A stretch of 64,000 nt of DNA from Sanguinoderma infundibulare (taxonomy: Eukaryota; Basidiomycota; Agaricomycetes; Polyporales; Polyporaceae): positions 992,001-1,056,000 of the forward strand of contig JAVLRN010000003.1 in the NCBI GenBank assembly GCA_032821775.1, given 5' to 3'. Positions 21,340 to 33,028 of the stretch are shown here, in pieces; position 1 is the first letter of the stretch, and each line of letters opens with the position of its first letter. A program made the translations under genes and the position numbers. The notes beneath the pieces are model-generated. The model ran no database searches. It had not been told where the DNA came from and was given only the letters and a program-made list of their open reading frames with translations.

Positions 21340-23900
21340 TCACTTCGACATCGAAGATGTAGCTTCCGGCAACTCGGGCAAGGACGTGGATACGTCAGAC
21401 TCTTCCCCTTCGGCGGGCTCATCAGCGACCCGCAGCTGCTGCAAGATCTGCTCCCGACGGAGCCAGTTCTCCTCGGGGATAAAGTACCAGCTGAGGATGC
21501 CGAAGATAGTGACAGCGCCGAGGATCACGCATGCCTGTCACTGGGGATCAGCACCGAGAAGACTAGATGCGTGGCCATACGACTCACAAAGTTGAATGTC
21601 TGAGCATCCGTGGGGAAGAAAAATGGCGATATCTGGACCTATATGTCAAATCGTTAGTATGATATCGAGGGACGTCAACCTGGTCACCACATACCGCAAA
21701 GACAAGGCCGTTGAATAGCACGGTAGAGACGTAGAATGGCTTCCTCCAACGACCAAGATAAAAGTGGGAGTTCGTGAAGTCGTTGGGAGTCATCGTAAGG
21801 CGAAGCAGAGCAATCAGCCCGTACGCGGCCGTCGTTGGGATGCCTCCGGCTGACACGAGCGACGTGAAGGCCACCTGACTGGGAAGAATGGTGCATAACA
21901 TCGCTGCGCCAAAGACAAACATGACCGTGACGGCGTTCCGTGGCTGCTTGGCGTCATCAACCTTGCCAATCCAACCGGACAACGGCAGGACACCGTCACG
22001 AGCAACTGCAAAAATGAGTCGAGAAGCAGCAACAATGGCAACGCTGGTGCTCTGCAGGAAAAAGATCATCAAAATGAAGAATATGGCATTGCGAGCAGTT
22101 TGACATACCAGGATGAGGCCAAGCGTAGCAATAGCAGTCATGACGATGCTGCCACCCTTTCCAAGCGCGAGAGCATAGATCTGGACGAAAGGCTGAGGCG
22201 CATCCAATGCAAACAGGGTGTCGAGGTCCGGTGTGCAGAACAGGAACAAGATCGTCGTCGCAAAACCCAAAACGCCTGTAGCCACCACACTGGAAAGTAT
22301 GCCTTGGCCTGCGACGACACTAGTGGGAGAGAAAGTTTAAGTAGATATCGCAGCCCCATGCGCGAGCGAACCCACCTGGCGTTCTTGGTTTCCTCAGCAA
22401 TATGACCAGACGCGTCAAAGCCAATCATGGTACCCGCAGTGAACAGGCTACAAATAAGATGAGAAACCACGAGCATCGTTATGGCCAGCGCACCACTTAC
22501 AATGAGAGGATCCAGTTCCATCCAGCGGGCGCTCCAGTGCCGTTATCTGTACTGTAGTTAACACCCGCGATATGACGGACCGTATTACAGACACTCACAA
22601 GTCATCGTGAACACATCCTTCGCAGAGCGGAATCCATAGGTATTTGAAACACCAATGGGCAGCCAGATCACGCAAAGCAAGAAGTCCACAGCGTAGAGGG
22701 CAACGGAGAACTTGAAGACTGCCGAGTACAATCTCGGAGGAAGGTAGTTGATGGCGATGGCCAGAACCAAAACACCCTCCGAGACCGTCCAGATGAGGGC
22801 ACGCCATTTGATATTGTCATTGCCAACACCTCCGGGAAAGTCAATCTCCCAGACCGCCAACTGCGAAACGATGTAGTTTGCGGCAGTCTGCAAGCGCATA
22901 AGCAACGAGGTTCACAATACGTTTCCGAGAGGTTACGTACCTGACAATTGCCCGCCGCGAAAGTCATCCAGGCGGTGGTTGACCACCAAGCAACGACAAA
23001 GCCAAAGAACCTGGCATACTTGGGTCCCGCGCTTTCAGCAGACCAGATGTAGATGGAACCGCTCAGTGGAAGCGCAGAGCAGATCTCCGCAAGGACCGCC
23101 GCGGTGATGAACATGAAGACCATCGAGATGATATACGACGACCTGCATTTTACCATAAGCCCATGCTTCGACAACTCAACCCTGCAGACATACCATATCG
23201 CCGCAGGACCTCCCGCAAGCAAGCCAAGGAAGAAACCGCCCCTGTCACACGCCAGTCAGGACGCCAGCTCGTTATCGTGCCACATTGAATCCTATCTACC
23301 GAACGCCGCCGATGAAGTTCAGGGCGACAAAACTAGCCGCAAAGCTTTCGATAAAATGCCAGCTTCTGTGAAGCGACTGCACGGGCAAGATGAAGTCAGC
23401 CACAAGACTGAACTACACCCGCACTAGCCAATACACACCTGCTTGTACCCGAGCTTGCGCTAAAGAGCAATATAAAACGAACACGGTCAGTACTTCTGCC
23501 TGGGCCCCTCGGAAAACCCGAGGGGCAACAAGAATGCGACACTGGGGGCTTTCCCTACGCAGGTTTGAGCGCTGATCAGGTTCGAACGGTGTAATCTCAA
23601 CCCTTGCTATTCGTCCACTGCTCTTGCGCCGATAGCCAACCCCGGCATATCAGCAGACCGACGAGCAGCAGACTCCGAAGCAAGGATACCCGTAGCCGCA
23701 CCAGTTCACAACTAGAAGGGGACGTTACCGAAGGTAAGTCTCAAGATCATAGCCCATTCCTGCACAGTTTGCTCCCGCGAATGTCTCCACTCCTAGGTAA
23801 TCACCAGCTTGAGCTCGTCCTCGTCTAGGGCTTCGGCCGAATCGCGCTCGGTGTCGGTAGTTTTCGGGGGAAGGTCGGCAGCCTCGTTGTGCGTCGACAT
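21340..23900 (-). CDS. Amino acid permease, APC family (GABA/choline-permease-like)
   Basis: Twelve exons, complement of 21340-21534, 21588-21638, 21694/5-22051, 22109-22319, 22376-22447, 22501-22546, 22599-22887, 22941-23142, 23194-23241, 23300-23376, 23439-23459 and 23805-23900, close to 554 aa. The acidic cytosolic N-tail is followed by KLGYKQ, SFAASFVALNFIGGVRGGFF and LAEICSALPLSGSIYIWSAE. Loops and helices follow, including GFDASGHIAEETKNA and SRLIFAVARDGVLPLS, then about 12 hydrophobic segments in all and a charged C-tail. These signatures are typical of the fungal APC subgroup that includes Uga4- and Hnm1-like transporters. It would import amino acids, GABA or a related amine across the plasma or vacuolar membrane; substrate cannot be read. 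Exon 2 is a 21-nt microexon encoding RKLGYKQ. Confidence 0.88.
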
Positions 23901-24170
23901 CTTGCGTACAATTCCGACTTCGAGGAGTGCAAGGCTGCGGACCGGCAAGCAGGCTCGAGGATCCGAAGGCGAAGCAGAGAAGGATGCAGAGCCGAGTCAA
24001 TTGCGTATAAATACAGCGTGTTATGTAACGCCTTCCCACACGCAAAATTGCCATCGATACAAAGATTCTCGAGTAGTAAGTACAAAGTCCAATGCACACC
24101 GTACGCCGTTTGCTGCCGCTCGACCGTTTATTGGACGTTCAGTCGCTGTAGGGGAGGTTTGGAATCAATC

Positions 24171-27100
24171 TTAGAGCGATCGAAAACGATCAGGAACACG
24201 TACGGGCTTCAGCGCCTTGATGAGCAGCCACTCCTCGTTCGTCACGTCGGTCTTGAACGACGACTACGTACGGCCCGGTCAGCTCGAAGTCATAAATCCC
24301 GGTGTCATTCGGAGACTCACCTTCAAGACGTCAATACTCTGCCGTGTAATGTGCGAGTAGAGCTCGTCCTTGTCGTCAAAGTGGCGCCCGAACATCTTGG
24401 CAGATTGGTACACAGCATGCTCGATCTTCACCGCCACACCACCACCAGCTTGCGACTTCTTGACGATCTGTGGAAGTGCCGTCAGTATCGTGGTGCCCAG
24501 TTTCGAGGCCTGTTAGCACTCACGTCGTGAGACTTGTGGTTGATCTCGAGCGAGGTACTATAATATGTTCAGAAGCGTGCACAGGAAGTATGTACGCGAG
24601 AAGCACTCACATCTTCCCCAAGTCGATGATATCCTTCTTCTGTGTTTCGGGGTCAACCTTAACAACACAGAGAGGGGTCCCAACACGGAGAGTGCCGTCC
24701 AAGATATCCACTCCGAGGATGATGGGGTCTCGCTTCGCGAAGGCGGCAATGATCTTGAGACGGCAGGGCCAAACGGCCTGTGGAGCAGCGTCCCTCCTCT
24801 TTGCCTCCATGATCTCGTTGTTGTACGCCGTGAACGCGTCGAACAAGTGGTAAATGATGTCCGCTGTTTTTACGTCAGCGGCCAAGCACAGGAACAGTTC
24901 ACAAGAGAAACGTACCTTTGAACAAGCGGATACCCATCTCCTCGGCTAACCGCTCCGCATCCCTGTCTATCGGGACATCGAAGCAGAGGATACACGAAAG
25001 TTCCTTCGCCTTCTCCAACATCGTCGCCGCACGCATGACGTCCCTCTTGTGCACAGGACCAATATTGATACCTGAAACCGGAATCTTGCTCGACTTCAAG
25101 AAGTCCAACAACGCCTCCAGCGAACCAAGCGTCGACGCCTGCACGCACACACCACGGCCAGACTTGTCGATCGAGTTAAGCAGAGTCGTCAGGTCAGACA
25201 TGACTTCGTCCATGAGATCATCCTCGTCGTCGTCTGGTCCGACGACAATGAGGCGTGAACCGGCGATGGCCTTCTCCAGGTCTGGAGCGACAATCTTGAC
25301 ACCAAGGGCTGCCTTGACCTCCTTGTGGTGGACGTAGGCAGACTAAAGCCACAAAAGCGTGAGCGGTGACCAAATGAACCAGGAGGCATGCACGCACCTT
25401 GATACGAAGCTCGCGCAGAGGTTGAGGCGTGAGCAGGGCACGAACTTGGGTAATGATAGGCCCGTTAAGGCCGCAAACCACGATCTTGTCGCCCTCGTGC
25501 AAGATACCGTTGGATAGAACGACATCGATAGTTGTACCCAGACCCTCAATAACCTTGACCTCCAGCACCGTACACTCGAGCTCGGAGAGGTACATCAGCC
25601 TGTCGCTCATGCGCTGCTGCGTCAGGTTGACGAGGAGCATGATCATGTCGGGCACACCCTCGCCTGTTACCGCAGAGGTGGGGACGATCGAGACGTTGCG
25701 TGCAAAGTTCTTGTTCTCGAAGTAGAGGACGGCGTTGAGACCCTGCTCGGCAAACGCAAGGATGATCTTCTTGCTCATGTCCTCGAACTGGCGTTGGACG
25801 GCGCGCTTCTGCTTCTCGAACGAACTGCGGAAGTCGTTGTCCGGCGTAGGCTCCCAGCCGTAGATACGGTCGATCTTGTTGAGCGCAACGATGAATGGCG
25901 ACTTGCGTTCCCTCAACAGACGAAGTGACTCCAGGGTCTGAGGCTCAAGACCGTGCTATTGGTCCAGTTGTCAGCACTAGTGATGCTGCTCATGGACGCT
26001 CCGAAAGTAACTCACCATGATATCGACGACAAGGATAGCAATATTACAGAGAGAAGAGCCACGAGAACGCAAGTTGGTGAACGACTCGTGTCCCGGGGTA
26101 TCGATGACGAGCAGACCAGGAATCTTGTACTCCTGTTGGCCATCCCTGTTCATGACCTCCGTCTTGGTCTTGATAGCCTCAACCGGGAAATATGTTGCAC
26201 CAATCTGCTGGGTGATGCCTCCCGCTTCGCCCTCTTGGACGTTCGTTTGACGAATCTGCGGAACCAGTCCGTCAGATCCCATCCAGCGTAGTGACGGTCG
26301 TGAAAGCATACCTTATCCAAAAGCTTCGTCTTACCGGTATCGACGTGCCCAAGAATACAGCAAATAGGACTGCGAAGGTCGTCCTTGCTCCGCGCAGCAA
26401 GGGCAGCCTCGTGCGCCTTCTGCCTCCTCACCGCCGCCTCAGCCTTCCGCTGAGCAGCCTGGCGCTGCGCAGCGGTCATGCCGTCGTCAGAGCTCTCGTC
26501 CGAGCTGTCCTCATCGGAGTCGTCCGAATCCTCGTCTGAGTCCTCGTCAGACTCTTCCTCCGATTCAGACTCCTCCGCTGCTTTGGTTGGGGACACGGGG
26601 GCCTGTTGCGATTCCGCCTTCTCCGTTTTGGCGGCGGCCTTCACCGGGGCGGCCTTCGCGGGAGCAGCAGGCTTCGCAGCACCATTGGCTGCGGCGGCCT
26701 TCTGGGCAGGTTCTGGGGCGGGCGCAGTCTTCGGCTTGGGCTTGGTCGCCTCCTCATCCTCGCTACTCTGGTCCCAGGAATCCTTCACGCCATCAGCCTT
26801 CTTATCCTCCTCGTCGCTGCTGGCCTCCCAATCGTCCTTCACGTCCTCATCCTTCTCAACATCCTCTGCTACAGGCTCGGGAGTAGCGGGAATAACTGGA
26901 GCGGGCACGGGAGTGGCAGGCTTCTCTTCGCGCTCGGGTGAGGTCTCGCGAGTGCCGGGTACGCTGCTGCCCGCCGCGCTGGCGGGCCCCTTCTTCTTCT
27001 TGCGGCTGTCGTAGACGACGCGCTTCGGCTTTTCGCCAGCTGCCCCGCCCTGCTGCAAGCCCTCGATCTGGACGCCTGACGCGAGCAGTGCTTGCCTGCG

Positions 27101-28567
27101 CAACTCGGCCGCACGCTGCTCCTCCTTCTGCTTCTTCGTTAGAAGACGACCCTCCTTCTTCGCGAGCTCGCGTTTGGCCTGCGAGGCGAGAAATGTGTAA
27201 GGATACGAATGGCGGTAAATCACGCTTGACGGGAACCTACCTTCTCTTTCTCTTTCTTTCTCTGCTTCTCCTCCTCCTTCCGCCTTTCCTCCTCCTCCGC
27301 TTTCCTCTCTTCCTCCTCGATCCTCTTCCGTTCCTCCTCTTCTCGACGTCGTGCCTCCTCCTCCACCCGCTTCTTCTCCTCCATCATCGCCTTCAGCGCG
27401 CTGATGCCACCTGCACCCTTCTTCTTTGCCGCAGGGGCGGGGGCCGGCTCCTCGTCCTTCTTCGCTTTTTTCTTTTTCTTTTTCTTCTTGTCGCCACCAC
27501 CCGGACCGCCTTCATCCTCCTCGTCTTCAACCTCAGCGGCGGGGGCGAGCGCGGGCGCAGGTTCTGGAGACGCAGCTGGTGCTGCCTCCCCACCGGCGTC
27601 AGTTGCGGAGGCCTTCTTTGCTGCCGCCTGGGCCTTCTTCTTTGCCTGCAACATAAACCCATGAGCAAACGGCAACTTGCCTACGAACTATGTCATACGC
27701 GCACCTTTTCTCGCTCCTTCTTCAGCTTCTCCTTCTCCTTTTTAGACAAGAGTTTTGGAGCGCCATCGTCGGCAGCCTCTTCGTCCTCGTCTTTTTCGGC
27801 GTGAGGTGCCGGTGACGGCGAGGCCTCTGCAGGAGCGGCCGGTGCCTCAGCTTCATGTGGTCAAACTATCAGTCCCTGGTGCACACAAGCAGGATCAAGA
27901 TATGGCGCACCAGGCTTTTCCTCCTTCTCATCGTCCTCCTCATCCTGGGCTGCCTTTCCCTTCTTCTTCCCCTTCTTTCCCTTTTTGTCCTTCTTCACAG
28001 GGCCCCACTCTTCGTCCGCGAGCTCGTCAGCAGTCATCTGTACCGCCGACTTGGGCGCACTGATATCCCCCTTCGCTGCCGCAGCTTCAGCATCAGAGCC
28101 CTCCCCGGGTGGCGGGCCATCTTCGAACGTCACATCGTTTGCGCCCTTCTTGTCCTTCTTCTTATCCTTCTTGCCTTTCTTGTTCGAGGCCTTGATGGCA
28201 GACTGTATAGATATGACATTTCTTGTTCGCCCGAATGATTGGAAAGGGAAAGATGCACAAGCGTACCATCAATCCGCCAAAATCTTCCTCTCCATCCTCG
28301 TCCACTGGGGGCTCCTCCAGACCGAGGTCTGCGAAAGCGGAGAAGCCGCCTGCTCTGCCCTTACCCTTGGGTTTGAAGTCGTCATCTGATGCCTCCGCGA
28401 CGTTCGCTGGGTCCTCGGCATTGTTTCCCGCCACGGAGGTGCCGGCCTTCTCCCTGGATTCAACAGCAGATGTGAGCAGAATTGATTAGAACAGGATAGC
28501 CTGCTACGCACCAGAACTCATCATCGTCCTGCTTCTTTCCCTTCTTTCCCTTGTTCTTCGGAGCCAT
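24171..28567 (-). CDS. FUN12: Translation initiation factor eIF5B (IF2 family GTPase)
   Basis: Thirteen exons, complement of 24171-24263, 24321-24467, 24524-24557, 24611-24863, 24916-25342, 25398-25955, 26016-26255, 26312-27178, 27241-27645, 27705-27850, 27911-28202, 28267-28453 and 28512-28567, close to 1234 aa. The first 600 or so residues are a charged Lys/Glu/Ala-rich tail with poly-lysine and acidic Ser/Asp/Glu runs. The GTPase has G1 GHVDTGKT, switch [10 protein letters not shown] and G4 NKIDR. Domain II ([20 protein letters not shown]), domain III and the C-terminal barrel ([16 protein letters not shown]) follow. eIF5B catalyses 60S subunit joining in the cytosol. Length and order match fungal eIF5B. 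It diverges from the J-domain gene across 415 bp. Confidence 0.96.
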
Positions 28568-28982
28568 CGCAATATGAGGTTGTACTTTTGGTGAGGTATA
28601 CGAACAAGAAACGTCGTGAGTGCCCCAGGAAAGGAGATGAGGGAACGGGGGAAAGTGTGGCCGAATGCCTGACCAGAGCCAGGATTTTGTGCCGCGGAGA
28701 GCCGGACCCGAGAGGCGATCTTGGGCGTCTAGATCTCTTGACTCTGCTACAGTAGCCTGACAGTGCTACTTACTCTAGACACCCACTCGCCCTCCGACTC
28801 CGATCGCGACTTGCTGTCTAACCACAACGATCAGACGAGTAATCGCTGCCGCATATGTCGCATATATCTGTGAGTTCATAATGTTTATTTCCGTCACACT
28901 ACCACTAACGTTACTCATCTCAAGTCTGCCACTCGCAGCTGAGCGCTGAGCACCAGAGCTTCGTCTCTTAATTAACAGCGAA
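28568..28982. other. Divergent promoter region (eIF5B and J-domain gene)
   Basis: This 415-bp non-coding interval separates two divergent starts. No TATA box or recognised site was seen. Confidence 0.4.
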
Positions 28983-30312
28983 ATGTCCACAGAGGAGGAC
29001 GTCAGTCCATATGAACTCCTTGGATTGGCCATAGAAGCGACAGCACAGGAGATAAAGACAGCGTACAGGCAGAGGTCTCTAAATGTCCATCCCGATCGCG
29101 TGAGTGTCCCTTCGTCGAGTTGTGTTGATCGCGCACAGTTTGAACTTCGTGTCTAACCAAGTTCATGATGAAAGAACTGTGGTAACCCAGATGCAGGTGC
29201 GTTTTCCCTCTCCAATTCCCATCATTGGCTCCTGAAGCGCGTGTCGTAGCTCACAAGTTCTATGATCTGCACAAGAGCTCCTGCTCGACCCGCCCAGGCG
29301 CACGGCGCTGGATGAGAAGCTCCGTATCAAAGAATCCCGCAAAGCTAGGTACGCATCCTACGACGCGAAGCGCAAGGGACTGGTGGAGGAGTTGGAGGAA
29401 CGTGAACGGGCGTTGAAGAAGGCGCGGATTGAGAAGGAGGCAGAGAAGAAGGAGAGATTGAGTGAGAACGAACGTATCATGGAGGAAGGACGTCAGTTGC
29501 GGGAGGAGCGCGAGCGCGAGCATCAGAGGAAGGAGGGGAAACGAGAGGCATTGGAGCATGAAGCACAGCAAGCAGCGAATGCTGGCGTAGAACTACCATC
29601 TTCCGGTTAGTCTATGCTCTTATCAGTAACTTTCCTTTATTGACACGACCTCGATCAGGTCCGTTCGATACCACCGTACGCATTAAATACCCTCTGTCGT
29701 CCCGTTCGACTCTTATGGACGCCGCTTCCCTAAGCATGGCACTCAATTCATTTGGTGCCATCGACGAATCTTCCGTTGTCCTCTCTCTCAAGCCCGCGCC
29801 GCCAAAGCAGCCAAAGCGGGGCATCTCCCTAGTACCCTTCAAACAGATCGGAGGCGCGTTTGCCGCTGTCTGTGCAAGCGGCCGTATCGAACACGGCCTC
29901 GAAGACATCGAGGTTACCTGGGCGGAGGGAACAGAACCGGAGCTTATTGGATGGTTAAAGAAAATGGGCCAGATCGGTGGGATCAAGAGTGGAGCCAAAA
30001 AGGAGGAGGAGGCGGAGAAACTGCACAATGCCTCGAACCCGCCTCGATCTATGGACCACAACAACGAGACTTCAACGCCCACACTAACTTCGAACAACGA
30101 CTTCTCATCATTCCCATCAACCTTCGTGCGTCATCTCGCCTTTGCTTTCAAGATTACCGACCATTCGGTACTCACGAGATATTCTCTAGCCGGACTTCGA
30201 TGCTGCACCTCAACGGCCAGGCGTGGCTGCGATTCCAGGGCCGGACTACGAGTCTCTCACATTGATGCGCATGCGGCAAGCGGAGCGTGAGCGGCTGGAG
30301 CGCGAGATTTGA
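28983..30312 (+). CDS. J-domain and RRM protein, DNAJC17/Cwc23-like
   Basis: Exons 28983-29099, 29175-29196, about 29250 or 29276-29605, 29659-30125 and 30190-30312. The J domain starts SPYELLGLAIEATAQEIKTA and has the HPD motif in NVHPDR. A long charged coiled coil follows (EELEERERALKKARIEKEAE), then an RRM-like segment (TTVRIKYPL, FGAIDESSVVLSL, GGAFAAVCA) and a C-terminal QAERERLEREI. The architecture fits DNAJC17/Cwc23-type spliceosome-associated J proteins in the nucleus. Helix III of the J domain (HKFYDLHK, 29252-29275) is one base out of frame with the next block ELLLDPPRR. The reading stays open if the acceptor at 29274-29275 is used, which drops about nine helix III residues. Confidence 0.75.
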
Positions 30313-30820
30313 GAACACGAAGCAGATGAAGGCGACTGACTACATAGCGACAACCGCATGTACGTTTACAACTCGCCGTAAGATCTGACAAACACGCAGC
30401 CTTCTAACCCGTGAATGCAGACCTAATGCTTGTACAGCCTCCCATGCACCTTGCTCCTTGCTTATAATATTCCTTGCAGGGGTCCCTGGAAGAACACGGG
30501 CAACTCCGGTGCTAACCTCAGTCCTTCCTCCGATATACCTTGTCCTTGGCAGCACCCAATTGCGTATTCATCGCTTCTGTGCTGGAGATATCGAGTATGC
30601 GACGCTTGGCTCAGGCTCACGCTCGCGTTTTTCTCGAGCCCTTGTCGGTTCAACGGTACGCATTGTCTTTTACTCTAGACGCAGTCGCAGTTTAACGCAG
30701 TGTATCCTTCTTCAGGTCGCCCTTACGGGCGCTCAAGCCGCATGCGTACCTCATGAAGCCGCGCCACGGAGGGTCGATCGCAAGACGGACGGGTCGCCGA
30801 GTAGCGCACGCCCCTGTGAA
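30313..30820. other. Intergenic or unresolved 5' part of the next gene
   Basis: Short open stretches here (for example ALKPHAYLMKPRHGG around 30730-30780) look coding and may be upstream exons of the gene at 30821-31410, but no consistent splice path could be built. Confidence 0.3.
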
Positions 30821-31410
30821 GATGGCTGGAGACTGTCGAGGAGATCCGGGAGACCGCGGCGGACGAGATGAACGCATTTACGGAGTGCCTGGGAGACTCG
30901 GATGAAGGTGATCTCGAGGCCGAAGCGAAAGTGGAGCGAGCCTTTATGGAGTGGACTGAATCACCGAACACTATCCCTCGGTGCATGTGTTTTATGTCAG
31001 TGCGTCTTTTGCATATCTTGAAGCTGGGCCCAGTTTTTATTGGAATCTGGAACTACGTCGTACGTGCACCTGGCCTGAGGCTCGATCCGCCACCTTCCTC
31101 TCGCATGATCGCTGACATGCTCTGTCCGCCTGTTTAGCTCATCCATTGCTTATCCAAGGCCGAGGTCGCGCGGTTCGTGCAGGAGGACGTGAACGAAGGC
31201 TTCTTCCGCGGCCAGAAGCTGTGGTGCCTCATCGTGCAGCCGACGACGCTCGACATCGACATGATTATTCTCACGTTCTTCATCATGGAGAAGAAACGGC
31301 GGGACAGCGTATCGAAGGATATCATGAAGGGCGTGTACCGCCACGAATACACGCCGGAAGAACGTGCCAGGTTCACAAAGTCAACCTGTATATGGGACAA
31401 GTATTACTAG
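30821..31410 (+). CDS. Protein of unknown function, 5' exons unresolved
   Basis: The two last exons are clear: about 30821-31059 and 31138-31410, in phase across a 78-bp intron and ending at TAG. The protein includes WLETVEEIRETAADEMNAFT, FMEWTESPNTIPR, ARFVQEDVNEGFFRGQKLWC and LDIDMIILTFFIMEKKRRD, with a hydrophobic helix before a basic stretch and the end WDKYY. I do not recognise a named domain. Upstream exons must exist because no ATG with a good context begins the frame. Alternatives are a shortened gene starting at ATG 30868 or a pseudogene. Confidence 0.42.
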
Positions 31411-31938
31411 CTAGTAGAATACTTGTTTTGGGCTGGACCAAGTACTGTCTGTCTGAGCGTCTGTATTTCCAAATCCGTGCAATCGGACAAAACCTAATTC
31501 GATGACCAGTGTGCACACTCTTCCTTGTTCCCATTATTTCGGATGCCCGACGGCCGTCGTTGATCTGTCCTCATGAGCTTTCCATAAGCCGATCACGCTC
31601 CGCCGCCGCCAACAAGGCTGAGTTGAACGAGCTCGGCCGTTAACAGACGCGAAGGTGCCCGGCCTGCGTATACAGTATAACAGAGACCGCATGTGACTAC
31701 TTGCGATACGTAATGTAACGCAATGTAGCGCGAGTAATACTACCTGGCGAGACTCATCAAGTACGTACATACATGGCGACGCAGTATGGGAAGAAGGGGT
31801 ACAAAAGATGCGAGACTCGGAAGGCGATTCGGTCCCGCGGGCGCCTGTTGGCGCAGGACTGCCACCGCGACCAGTTGGCGACTTCCTTCGTTCAGGCTCT
31901 CCCACCCACGGCCAACCGGGCCAACCGCCACCAACACC
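31411..31938. other. Intergenic region
   Basis: This is the 3' region of the unknown gene and the promoter/5' UTR of ARL2. No coding, RNA or repeat feature was recognised. Confidence 0.4.
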
Positions 31939-32860
31939 ATGGGGCTACTGACCATAATCCGAAAGAACGGGCAAAAGGAGAAGGAGATGCGCATACTGTT
32001 CCTGTGGGCCGATTCCCGATCTCCCATCAATTGCTACCGCTAAACATGATGGTTATGGTTAGTGGCCTGGACAACGCCGGGAAAACGACGATCCTGAAGA
32101 AGCTGAATGGTGAGGACATAATGGGCATAAGTCCCACCCTGGGCTTCAACATCAAGACCTTCGTGCATGGCAAGTAAGCGACGAGGGGATATTCATCTGT
32201 TGCCACATGGTGCTGAGCACCATCGATTTCCTCCAGATACACCCTGAACATCTGTCCGTTCTCCCAAATCACCGTCTTATGTGCCCACGAGCCTGACTTG
32301 GGGTGCCCATGTTCGCAAACAGGGGATGTCGGCGGCCAGCGGACGCTACGGCCCTACTGGCGCAACTACTTCGAGCAGACAGACGCGCTGGTCTGGGTCG
32401 TCGACTCTGGAGACCGCATGCGCATGCAAGACTGCAAAGAAGAGCTTCACAGCCTCCTTCTAGAAGATGTACGCTCTCTCGTCTGGATACTCATGCGTCA
32501 GATTGCTCGACCTGAATGGACCTCCAGCGGCTAGCCGGAGCGTCTCTCCTGGTGTTTGCCAACAAACAAGATATCCAGGGATCCATGTCCGGTGGGGAGA
32601 TTCGCGATGTGCGTACCGGCTCATACTACCGGCATTATCTTATCGCTCACGCAGACCAGGCCTTGGATCTGCAATCGATCCAGTCGCATCAATGGCGGAT
32701 CCTACCGTGCAGCGCGATGACCGGGCAGAACCTTGTGGACGGCCTCGATTGGGTCGTAGGTGAGGTTGCTAGCCGACTGTATTACTCGTCAACGGACGCG
32801 GCGGCGGAACCGTGGAGATCAGCTGGAGGCCCGTCTGCGCAAGGGGTAATTCTACATTAA
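31939..32860 (+). CDS. ARL2: ADP-ribosylation-factor-like GTPase ARL2
   Basis: Six exons (31939-32003, 32063-32173, 32237-32253, 32323-32468, 32528-32608, 32660-32860) give 206 aa. Motifs are MGLLTIIRK at the N-terminus, P-loop GLDNAGKTT, switch [12 protein letters not shown], switch [26 protein letters not shown] and SAMTG. ARL2 (yeast Cin4) works with tubulin cofactors in tubulin folding and microtubule maintenance in the cytosol. As is usual for ARL2, the N-terminus starts MG but membrane anchoring is not assumed. Exon 3 is a 17-nt microexon encoding KYTLNI, needed to restore the conserved strand before the DVGG motif. The C-terminal tail is about 20 residues longer than typical. Confidence 0.93.
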
Positions 32861-33028
32861 TCAAGCGAACACGGGCCTCATGGGAGACGTAACGTTACAG
32901 TGGTATCCGAAATACAGTATATGACAAACGGGAATAACGGTGAGCAAGGGACTTCCTCTAAAGGAGATGAAAACATGAGGACAAGGAGACATGAAGACAT
33001 GATATATCGCATGAAGCCATTCAAATGA

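Noticed and set aside
23565..23600. Possible tRNA B box (aggttcgaacg)
   Set aside because: No A box or cloverleaf can be drawn around it, and it lies in an intron of the permease gene.
26478..27014. Serine-rich open frame opposite eIF5B
   Set aside because: Mirror image of the acidic Ser/Asp/Glu tail of eIF5B on the other strand.
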